From Heterotrichella gracilis (taxonomy: Eukaryota; Sar; Xanthophyceae; Tribonematales; Xanthonemataceae), in assembly GCA_032358255.1 (NCBI GenBank), contig JAULBX010027550.1:1-36106 (forward strand): DNA of 36,106 bases. Reading direction: 5' to 3'. Below, piece by piece: positions 10,522-20,788 of this stretch. Within the stretch, counting starts at the first letter, position 1. The number at the start of each line of letters is the position of its first letter. The translations under genes were made by a program, and so were the position numbers. Below the pieces are notes generated by a model. It ran no database searches. It was not told the DNA's origin and saw only the letters and a program-made list of their open reading frames with translations.

Positions 10522-13215
10522 ATGCAGGGCCCTCGCCCCGACCCGCTGGAGGACAACCCCCGGTATACCAAGGTGGGAACCGTGGGACCAGAAACCTCTC
10601 ACAAGGCGCTGTTTTGGCGTTTTCGCCATGCATGCACGCGCCAGCCTCCGTGGTAGGCGCCAGCAGTCAGACGGCTTGACCTACGCGTGTGTTGTGGTGC
10701 GCAGGTCCGGGACTTGAATAGCGGCACCTTTGGGTTCGTGCAGCTGGCGCTGGACAGGGTGACTGGCAGGCAGGTGGCGATAAAATTCATTGAGCGCGGT
10801 GAAAAGGTGAGGCAAGGGCGCACCCTTCAGCTTTTGCAGCAGCCTCGATACATGTGTGAAGGGTATGCCTCATCGTGCTGGGAAGACCGTCCAACGAGCC
10901 TGTTTCTGCCATGCAGATCACCAAGTATGTTGAGAGAGAGATACTGAACCACCGGTCCCTTCTACACCCACACATAGTCCAGTTCAAAGAGGTATGGGAG
11001 CTAACTCGATGACAGTCATAGAACAACACCAAGTGCACCCCTGCCCTGCCTGCCTAGGACTGGCACATTGAGCCCTCCTGCATTGTGTCCCTTGTGAGCA
11101 CATGGGACACCCACTTACTCACCACACACTGACTTGCCAACAGGTTTTCCTCACCCCCAACTACCTCGCCATCGCCATGGAGTACGCCCCGGGCGGGGAC
11201 ATGTTTGAGTACGTGGTGCGGAAAGGGGGGCTGCGGGAGAATGAGGCCAGGTGGTTCTTCCAGCAGCTGATTGTGGCGGTAGACTATGTGCACCGCATGG
11301 TAAGGCTCCCAACTGCACTACAACATCATGGCATCTTGGCACACGCACAAAGTGTGTTGCACAACCTGTCTTTGCTGTCACCTCAGTTGGAATACTTACC
11401 TGCATACCCACCACTTGCGTGTGTGCATACAGGGTGTTGCCAACCGCGACATCAAGCTTGAGAACACGCTACTTGACGGCAGCCCAAGGCCACTCATCAA
11501 AATCTGCGACTTTGGCTATTCAAAGGTGCGCTGCCCGTGCTGTTCTGACACAGCATGGTTTGCACCGCGCTGCAGGTTTTGCAGTCTTGGTGTGATGATG
11601 GTTTGAAAGGTTGGTTACCCATACCAGAGTTGCTGAGAATGTGTTTTTGTTGTGCAGCATGAAAAGTTCCAGTCCGCACCAGGCTCCCGGGTGGGCACGC
11701 CTGCATACCTGGCCCCAGAAGTCATAATGACCACTAAGGGCAAGACATACGATGGAAAGGTGCGCTTTTATCCTTGGCTTTTACATGCCTGAGGATGCGC
11801 CACCCTAGCCACCGCGCTGCTGGGCGCCGAGGCACAGCCCACAGCGCACCCCCTCCTGGTTGTTCCCCTGTGGCTCACCCCCTTGTCCCCCTGTTGCAGC
11901 GGGCCGATATCTGGTCCTGCGGCGTGATGCTGTACGTGATGCTGGTGGGCGCCTACCCCTTTGAGCGGCCCGAGGACAAGGCCGACCAGCAGAAGCTGCA
12001 GAAGATGATTCAGGTGCGCAGTGCCAACACACCAAGGCACTGGTGGCAATGGGGAGTGTTTTTTAATAATGGCACCTAAAAATTGTACAAGCTGCACAGG
12101 TGTTGCAGGTCGTGCGCTGCCCTTTGCTTGGAGGCACTCCTGGCTGTTGGAGGTTTTGGTTGGGGCAAAGTCAGCAGGGGGGTTAGTGAGGGATCAGCAT
12201 GCACTGGGCTTGTGTTGCACACCAGCACTGCGGGAAGGCGAGCATGGCCAAGAATGCATTATCAAGCAGAGTCACACTTGTCCCTCTCCATCTCACCCTT
12301 GCAGCCATGGCTTCGCAGGCATACTCACCAAGCTTACTCACCAGGGCTGCGCATGTGTACACACCATGCATACTCACCTAATTTACAACTACAACTACAG
12401 CACAGGCTTTTAGGCACCGCATATGCCATGACGTTGCGGTTAGGTTTTAAGAAAGATCTGTGGTGGGTGGTGATGGCTTCACTTATGTGAGTCAGGCAGG
12501 CTCACTGTGCCCCACACCTGCAGCGGATTCTGCGCGTGGAGTATGACATCCCCGCCCACGTGCGCCTGTCCCCCGAGTGCCGCGACCTGATGAGCAAGAT
12601 CCTCACCTCGGACCCGAGCAAGCGGTGCACGGTGTCCGAGATGCAGAACCACCCCTGGTACATGAAGGACCTGCCCCCAGGCGTGAAGGAGATGAACGAG
12701 AACTTGAGGCCAAACCAGTCGGGGCTGCAGGTGGGTGGCCGGGGGTGGTGGCGGTGTTATGGGGGGGCTGGTGCATATGAGTGCTGGTGCCATGTGGTTG
12801 GACTGGAATTGCATTGGTGTCCCCGCCACCCTGTAACACGTTCCTCTCAGGACCACAACCTGTAGATGCCGCTGTGCCCCTCTAGGGTATGGTGTTGCCA
12901 GGGAGACCCTTAGGGAGCGCATAATCTTAAAACACCCTATTGACATCCGTGAAGTGGAAGTGGGTGTGGTGCAACGCTACTCCTGCACAAGCTGCTGCAA
13001 GGCATTGCTCCTGGCCCCTCTCTGTGGCCGCACACCTCACGCCACCCCGCCTGCCCCCCTTGCCGCAGAGCGTCGAGGAGATCCAACGAATAGTCCAGGA
13101 GGCGCAGAAGACGCCTGCGGTGGGCACCGTGTGGGAGGACGATGGCTACATCGACGACACCATGGAGGTGGAGGGGTTTGAAAACTCGCTGGATGACTGG
13201 GGCGCGTCGATTTAG
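10522..13215 (+). CDS. SnRK2-type serine/threonine protein kinase, first tandem copy (9 exons, 348 aa)
   Basis: A soluble Ser/Thr kinase of the plant and algal SnRK2 family, known for osmotic, ABA and (in Chlamydomonas) sulfur-starvation signalling. Exons: 10522-10572, 10705-10806, 10917-10991, 11144-11299, 11433-11525, 11658-11759, 11900-12013, 12524-12730, 13069-13215; every exon is a multiple of three. Motifs: glycine loop LNSGTFGFV (21-29), VAIK with K44, helix-C E59, catalytic loop NRDIKLEN (132-139), DFG (154-156), activation segment [16 protein letters not shown] ending at 180, [17 protein letters not shown], and [11 protein letters not shown] closing the kinase core. The tail (301-348) is acidic (WEDDGYIDD), as in SnRK2 regulatory domains. 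Unusual: Asn replaces His of HRD, and Asn replaces the first loop Gly; both are shared by the neighbouring copy. All residues needed for catalysis are present. The physiological role cannot be assigned from sequence. Confidence 0.93.
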
Positions 13216-14892
13216 GACACCGGCGCCTGTGGCCTGCTGTTGCCTGGTGTGGGTATGGCCTGGGGAACGGGTGCAGCAGGCAGGGCAAAGTGGACACAGG
13301 TATACAGTAGGTGTTCGAACTGTGGCTGACATGCTTAGTGCCGCCTTGGATAGCTATAATATGCTTAGCTTCTACCTTTTCCTTTCTTTCCAGGACTTCT
13401 GCTTTTTGTGCCTGCCTTCAGCAATGTAGCGTGCATTTGTGACCAGGGGGGGCCCTGTGTCCAGCGTTCTGCTGGGCCCGGGATGTTGTTCCTTGCTCAA
13501 CTTGCCAGTTTTAGTGTTGTGATGCGTCCTGCCTTGTTGACGTTGTTGACGGCGGCGCATCAACTCCTCTGGGGTGTGTTCAACCCGCGGCCACACACGA
13601 CACAGCCAGGTCGATTGATGTGCAGTTGCCGCATGGTTGGTGTGCGTTTGTTTTTTTTGGGGTCCACATACGACTGTGACACTTATGCTGTACGCTCTCA
13701 GTCAGGCTGAGCGATAGATGCACCAACTACGTACGTGTACATTGGAATACCTCCTTGTTACCGCGAGTTGGTGCCTTATCAAGGGAACCACAGTGGGTTC
13801 TTGACTTTCTTTGGCAGAACTGTCAGGTGTTTGAGCAGTCATGGAGAAATACGCAGTCTGAGGCAACCTGTTGCAGCTTGTTCACACGTTTCACGCACCA
13901 CAAGTGTAGCAGCCTCTGAGGATTCACCTGGACGAGGTAGCGAACTAGTCGCTGCTGCTGCTGGTGAGCACTGTGCTCGACATTGGGGTGCAACTTGATC
14001 TGGTTCCAAACATTTTGTAACCAACTTGCTCACTGCGTGTGGCACAACTGCTATTGGACCTGCCACCTGCCAGGAGTCATTGCTTTGGGTGACTTGGTAG
14101 CAAGAGGCTTGAGGGAACCCACTTTCGCGCCTCAGCTGGCTGAGCAATAGCAATGGCGCACTGGCTTGTCAGAAGTTCTTAGCTGCTAACTGCTACTAAC
14201 ATGCGTCGTTGTGTTGCAACTTACTTTACAGCCGTAGTTGGTGAGTTTCTTGGAGTGGCACTGGCCAACTGGCTATGGCATAGCCCATTCCAAAATGCAT
14301 CCACACGATTTTGGATGCGATCACACAGTCCCAAATTTGGCGAGCTGCAGCAAGCGTACCTGCAAGCCTCGCACCCTACACCTTGCTTTTCAGTGCAAGC
14401 AGCCGCGCAACTCCACCACCTTTTGCATGCGTTGTTGCTGCAGCGACAGCAGGCACTGTGGGGCCGGGGGGTACCTGCTTGCGCTGGTGGGTTTTGCATA
14501 CATAAGGTCACCTGGTGTCTATTTGCACTTGTGGAACGCCTGGGTTCGTTTGAAGAGTTCACTTTGCAGTCGCCTCTTACTTCTCTTTGTGGATTGGCCT
14601 TTTGTTCGGTGGCACGTGGCTGCTGAAGTGTCGTGTCGGAGGTCGTTTGCATGCAAAGCTCTTACAGCGCAAACGGTTTTGGGTTGCATGCATATGCCCC
14701 TGTCGCCTGCTTTGGCGCGTAGACACGCCAGAAACTATTCTGAAGCTGCTATGCTTTGTTGCCAACGCTCCGGTGCCGGCATCAGGCCTTGGTGTGCACA
14801 AGCTACCTGTTGAGCCCGTGGGCAGCCCCGGCAGGAGCATAGCTGCAGGGCCCACCTGGCGCCTGCACACACCGCGCACGTCCGCCAGGACC
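13216..14892. other. Spacer between the tandem SnRK2 genes
   Basis: About 1.7 kb with no recognised gene. It must contain the 3' UTR of the first kinase and the promoter of the second. A TGTAA near 14017-14021 is 800 bases past the stop and so doubtful. A frame open from 14587 reads straight into the second kinase start, but it shows no homology and the first copy has no counterpart. Confidence 0.5.
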
Positions 14893-17800
14893 ATGAACTT
14901 TCAAAGACCTGAGCCACTCCTCAACCACCCTCGGTATCAAAAGGTACGGACCAGGGCCCTAAGGGTGGTCCCACTTGACAGTCCCTGAGCGGCCCTGAAT
15001 CCCCACCCCACCCCTGTGTGTCCCCAGGTCAAGGATTTGAACAAGGGCGCCTTTGGATTCGTGCAGCAGGCACTTGACAAGAAGACAGGGCAGCACGTGG
15101 CCATCAAGTTCATTGAGCGAGGGGCAACGGTACGTTCCCGCCACCGGCACCACCTGCCTAGCATCCCAGGGACTGCACTCTCAACCCTAACATGGTGGAC
15201 GAGGGGCTGTTGAAAAACCAGCAGGGAACTGTAGGACCTTTGTGAGAATATCTTTTCCAGTCAGCCACAGGTATGCGAATGTGCATCCGGCCCTCCCGGC
15301 CAGCCCTGCCCGTCTGCCTCAGGTGCTCCCCCTGTGCCCCATTTCCCTTCTCCCCCCCTGCCCCAGGTGACCAAGTATGTTGAGCGGGAGCTGCTCAACC
15401 ACCGGCGCCTGCTGCACCCACACATAGTGCAGCTCAAGGAGGTGAGGCACACGGCGCATAGGGTATAAGCGCACTCGCCGGGACACGCACAACCGCACGG
15501 GAACAACACCTACCTAGTTAATTACACATTACCAGGCTATAATGCAAAATGTGCATATTGTACTGGGCATGGCGCCTTTTCAGAAATGCAGGTGCATGTG
15601 CGACGGCACATTTTTGCAAATTAAATCTAATTTACACGAGGTAAGTGCGACCAATTTCTGATTTATGTCAATCAAATGGGTTCAGTATATTAGGAGGATT
15701 CAGATTCCTTTACAGCAAAGCAGCGTTGTGCATGAATCACATAAAAGCTAGCCAACGCCTGCACCTAGCTAACAGGATTGATGAAAAACTTGAAAATTTG
15801 TCTAGGTTTGCGGGTGGTCCAATCACTTTTTCTCGGGAGCAAAATAGTGTCTCCTCCAAATGGCTACATATGCATGGTTTTTGCATCAATTCATTTTGCG
15901 TGGAAATATGGCCAGTGCGGTACTGCCAATTCACCCGATGTCCTTGCTCCCTCCCTGCATTGGTGCGGCACCCGCGGTAAAAATGAGCGGAGCTGCCACC
16001 TTCATCGCCCCTCCACATCCCCACTCCATATACGCCAATGCCACACACGCGCCACCATAGAGTGCAACCTTAGTGAAAGCAGCTTGGTGTCGCCACTATG
16101 GGCATGTTGAACATTTGGAAGGGAGGGGGCGAATGGGAAGGTTTCTGAAACATCTAATGCACGGGTTGTTTACCTGTCCTCCCAGCTTTTCAATTGCAAA
16201 TATACAGTGCTGCCATTCCACCCCCCACTCCACCAGTCCCCATTCTAACAACATATCACAAAAGTGAGGTGCTTGCATGGATAGTCGGCGCCGTGGCTAA
16301 CACCTCATCAGGACCCTTGCCGGATTTGTTTTTTGTGCTACCACAAACCTAACCCCTTCCTACCCTTTCTGCTGCAGGTGTTCCTGACCTCCCACTTCCT
16401 TGCCATCGTGATGGAGTACGCTGCTGGCGGCAACATGTACCAGCTCATCGTGAAGCACAAGGGCCTGCCCGAGGAGGACGCGCGCTGGTTCTTCCAGCAG
16501 CTGGTGCTGGCGGTGGACTACTGCCACAAGATGGTGGGTGGTGGTGGCAGCCGGGTATTAGTGGGAACATGGAACACAGTCTGCGGCAATGGCCATGTAG
16601 AGGGCTTGCTTTAGGGTCCCGCCTTTTATTTTATTTTGTGAAAGTAGGATATTACGGAAATACGCATTGTCATATACAGGAAATTCCGTTTAATATTATT
16701 TTAAGGATTCAAGACCATGGCAGCAACTTTAAACCTAAACTGGCAGGCACTGGACTGTCAACCCCGACACTCTGATATGTATTGTGCGGAACACATACTG
16801 GTCTAGATGACAGGAAAAACACTACCCCTCATATATTGACATGATTGTCCGCGTCCAATATTTGGTCTTAACCCTCAATTATTGGCGTTTGATCACTGGT
16901 ACGGAGTACTGACCGCACGACCGCGCCGGCATGACCAATTTGTATTCAATGGTAGGAGGGTTCACACTGTGGCGTCTGAAATTCTATCACCCAAGCTGCA
17001 GTTGGTAGCAATTCAATGCCACTTGAATGCTGTTACTGCTGGCGGAGGCGGCAGGAATGTACTAGTTTGGCTTGGCATGTGTTGCCTTGTTGGTGCTAAC
17101 ACCTTCCTCGGGCCCCCTGCAGGGTGTTGCCAACCGCGACATCAAGCTCGAGAACACGCTGCTGGATGGCAGCCCCCGGCCGCTGCTCAAGCTGTGCGAT
17201 TTTGGCTACTCAAAGGTGGGTGGGTGGGTCGGGATGGGAAGGGGGGACAGGGGAGTCGGATGCATACATCCACCTTGGGAGGATGAGGAGGGCAGCTCCT
17301 AAGGGAGGCTGCGGTCCCATGCTTGCCACCATCATCCAAATATTTGCCCAGAAGATCTGCTCTGCAGCTATGGCAGATCCTTGCGTCTGCACATCACTGC
17401 CTTCCCTTGGTGCAACACCCCACTTATCCAGAACAGATGGCATGCGTGGGTCTAGCCAGTGTACATTACCTGTGGCTGTCAGCGAACCCGTAACCCTGCC
17501 ATTGCAACTGTGTGGCTCACCCTGGTTTCCTCCCCTGCAGGATGAGAAGTATCACTCCGCCCCTGGGTCGCGGGTGGGCACCCCCGCCTACCTGGCACCT
17601 GAGGTCATCCTCACCACCAAGGGGAAAACATACGACGGAAAGGTGAGTGCAGCACCCACAGGGCAGCACCGCATGTGATATGGCAGCTCCGCCCCATGTG
17701 ACCTGCCACATAATCCCTGTGCGGTGGCGCATGTGGGTACGAGTCGGCTGTCTCCCGGCGCCTGTTTGTGTTGCCAGTAAAATACTGCAAGTGAAAGTGT

Positions 17801-18797
17801 ATTCTAGGGGGACGCAAGGGGCAACAATTCAAGTTTGGCAGATTGGTTGTTTTGTGTTTTTTCCAATTTAAAAGTGTCCTTGCCTGCGCCCCCTGATGCC
17901 GACTGCCTCACCTGCCCACCGCAGAAGTCCGACGTGTGGTCCTGTGGTGTGCTCCTGTACATCATGCTGGTGGGGTCATACCCGTTCATCAGGGGGGAGG
18001 ATGATACGCTCAAGCAGTCGGCGCGCATGCACGTCATGCTGCAGGTGGGTGGGTGGCTTGTTTACCAGGGTAATGGTGGGGGGCTGAGTTGAGCAATTGT
18101 CCTGCATGCATGCTTGGTGACAAGGGAATGGCTAGTGTCTAGCAGTCAAGGAGTGTATAGGCTATGGGCGCAAGGCGTGGTGTGGTTGGCAAAGCCCACC
18201 ACGTGACACGTGTCATGATCCATGAGGGGATAGATTGCTGAATGCCCTGCCTCATCTGCCACCTACGGGGGCCACCACCGGTTGTGCGTGCACACACCAT
18301 CCTTGCATGAGCATGGTCAAGCCTGCATGAGCATGTGCTCCTGCGCATCACCCCTGCATGGCCTCGCCCAGTACCCCGTGCTACCTGTACCATACGCTGC
18401 CCGGCCATCAACCCCGCACCTCCCCCCGCAGAGGATCCTGTCCGCCCAGTACACCGTCCCTGACCACGTCACCATGTCCCCCGACCTGCGTGACCTGCTG
18501 TCCAAGATACTGGTGCTGGACCCTGACGAGCGCCTCACCATCGGCCAAATCCAACAGCACCCGTGGTACGCGCGCAGCCTGCCGCCGGGCGTGGGGGGCA
18601 TGAATGAGCGGCTCATTGCGCAGTCCGCGCTGCTGGGCACCTCGCTGCTTCCCATGGGGCTGCAGACTGTGGCTGAGACGCGGCGCATCATAGGGGAGGC
18701 GCAGCAGCGGGGGGGTGGCGGGGGGGGTGGCGATGTGGCCATGGCGGATGAGGTGATGGATGCGGAGCTGGCGGGGAGGACGGTAGCGGCGGCGTGA
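14893..18797 (+). CDS. SnRK2-type serine/threonine protein kinase, second tandem copy (8 exons, 354 aa)
   Basis: A tandem paralog of the kinase at 10522. Exons: 14893-14943, 15028-15129, 15367-15441, 16378-16533, 17123-17215, 17541-17642, 17925-18044, 18432-18797; all introns are phase 0. Exons 1-6 have exactly the same lengths as in the first copy and exon 7 is two codons longer. Exon 8 runs to the stop, so the last intron of the first copy is absent here. Motifs: loop [14 protein letters not shown]44, NRDIKLEN at 132, DFG at 154, [27 protein letters not shown]. The tail is different: it keeps the [10 protein letters not shown] helix, then a Gly7 run and [13 protein letters not shown], without the WEDD-type acidic block, so regulation may differ. 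Introns 3 (15442-16377) and 4 (16534-17122) are long and partly AT-rich. The Met is chosen because [17 protein letters not shown] aligns with the start of copy one. Confidence 0.93.
15500..17010. other. AT-rich segments within introns 3 and 4 of the second SnRK2 gene
   Basis: Intron 3 at about 15500-15900 and intron 4 at about 16615-17010 are much richer in A/T than the exons and other introns. The matching introns of the first copy are only 152 and 133 bases long, so these segments were gained after the duplication or lost from the other copy. I could not identify terminal inverted repeats or target-site duplications, and short ORFs (such as plus 15645-15980) have no recognisable product. 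Confidence 0.5.
18200..18212. promoter_or_regulatory. Adjacent CACGTG (G-box/ABRE-type) palindromes in the last intron of SnRK2 copy two
   Basis: CACGTG occurs at 18200-18205 and again at 18207-18212, one base apart. CACGTG is the core bound by plant bZIP and bHLH factors. Two adjacent copies are less likely by chance than one, but the intronic position leaves function open. Confidence 0.35.
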
Positions 18798-20788
18798 GGG
18801 GAGGACGGGTGGGGTGTGGGAAAGCAGGCGGGGGTGATCCAGGGAACAGTGCTTTGGGTGTCTCTTCTTGCAGTGGCACATGCCGGGGGTGCTGCGTGAC
18901 ATGCATTGTCAAGGCAAGATCTAGTGGCAGTGAATGTCCTGGGTGTAGTGGTGAAATTCATGACTCAAATTCAGAAGGCATGCTTTAATTTGGGCCTCTG
19001 CATGTGCGTGTGTGGTGGAACCCGGTATCATTGTTCCATCAAATCTGTCTGCTGCAGCGCATGCGGCCAAGTACTTCCAATTGCTCACCCTTCCCAGTTG
19101 GCTCAGCCATGAGTCATGAGTCATGCTGCACGACCCCCTCCAAGGGCGTGCATATTGTATCACATTGAACTTTGGTAGGCTAAGCAACTAGTGCATTTAA
19201 TTCAAACCAATTCGGTTACAAGTGTGCTTCTTGCAGTGCGAACCACACCAGGCATCCTGTCCTGGCATTGCCCCTTTATGATACATATATGTTATATCAT
19301 GTACCTTGGTAAGAGTTGTTCCAGTCTGAGGGGAGGAGTGCGGAAGCCTACTGTACAGCCACGCCCCGCCCGCAGCCACAGCCTGTGATCGCCCCGCGGG
19401 CCGGCTACATCCGGTGCACATGATCATTGCGCCCTCGGGCCCGCATGGAAATGCTTCGGACGATCGCCGAGCTTCGACGAGCGAGAACCGTTGCTGTGCA
19501 CCCCCCGCCGCCGGTGGCTCGGTCCATTTGGGGTCCGATATGGGGCGCAACCCGGTCCATGATCCCAGAATCATCGGATCCGGGTGATCACTTCGAACTT
19601 CATGCATTGCTTCGGCCAATACTGGGGATTGCTACCAAGATACACGTTGCACGCCAATGGCGGCATGTTAAAAGGGCTAAGCACAAAGCGGCTCCTTGGA
19701 AAACGGCGTGACTGACGAAAGACCCACCACGCGCTGTTCAACGCTGTGCACTGAGGGTGTCTCAAGTTTTACTTCGGGTCCCGGAAGTACAGTGAAGGGT
19801 TGAGGTGAACTGTTCAGCAGCTCCAGGCAGTAACTCGGTCGTGCCAGCCTCCTTGGAACTCGACGGTCTTTATTGACCGGCTAAAAGGTATGGTAGTATC
19901 ATACTGGCTTGAAGCTAGGAATTTTGTGCTTCACTCCTATAGGCTGAACAGTGCGCCTCAATACTGGGTACCCCCACTGGCCTGCCGCATCTGAGGTGGC
20001 AGTCTGTCGTTTCCTAGAGCTTCAGGAGAACAGTGACAAGCACACAGTGCCCCACTGTAGCATACAAAAGCCTTAGACCCATCATGTTTGGTCTTTGAAA
20101 TTCACATGAGGTCCAGGGTTCCTGACTTGTCGGACCCCTTCGGAAGTATACCTGACTCATTGAGTTGACAACCTAAATGAAGCCTCAAGCCTTAGGCTAC
20201 TAGCAAACTCTGAGGCAGTAACTATTTAGCATTGCCATAAAAGTAAAAAGTTGCACTAGGCTAACAGTGCAAAGTTCAGCCTAGCTAGTGTAACTAGCCA
20301 ACCTCAGGTTGTACCAGTCTGAGAGTAAAAGACCAAATCATTTGTGAAGTTGATCTCCACTGGAGGCTTTGTTGAACTCTGAGTTGAGCCAAGTTTGTTG
20401 CAAACTCTATGAGGACCCAGTAATGTAGTGCAGCTCTCACCTGACAGGATGCACCAAGTTGGCCCGGGTGACTCAGACACCGTGCCGGGCATCTGCATTA
20501 TTGACCTGACTCAACACCGTGCCGAGCAGGCTGAACTGCAGGTGCCCAGCATATCAGATATATACATGCGGGAATCCTTTTGTATACGCAGCGCTCTGCA
20601 GCTTAATGTCGGCTTTTTATAACAAAGCAGCCTATGCCATAGCTGAGCTAGGCTGCAGCACCGTTCTAAGTTGCAATGCACTGCAAAAATTCAGATCATG
20701 GCTTTCACGTGCATGCAAAGCTCAGGGCACCTGCTTATCTGAATTTCAGGCTTTCCAGGCGGTGCAACCATATACAATTTGGCGCAAG
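18798..20788. other. Gene-poor region between SnRK2 copy two and the FAS1 gene
   Basis: Nearly 2 kb with no recognised gene. The part at about 19420-19800 differs from its surroundings, being rich in CG and GATC and low in homopolymer and CATG runs. ORFs there (plus 19427-19711, minus 19197-19619) carry no known motif. About 19800-20500 has almost no open frames. The end precedes the FAS1 start, with no clear TATA box. No tRNA, snRNA or snoRNA signature was found. Confidence 0.45.

Noticed and set aside
14587..14892. N-terminal extension of the second SnRK2 (open frame upstream of the ATG)
   Set aside because: The extension has no kinase or targeting features, and the first copy starts at the position matching the ATG at 14893.
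15645..15980. Coding sequence inside intron 3 of the second kinase
   Set aside because: A 111-codon ORF without recognisable domain in AT-rich DNA; more likely chance or element debris.
19197..19711. Genes on either strand of the odd-composition island
   Set aside because: The opposing ORFs have no motifs or domain-like spacing; high GC alone can keep frames open.
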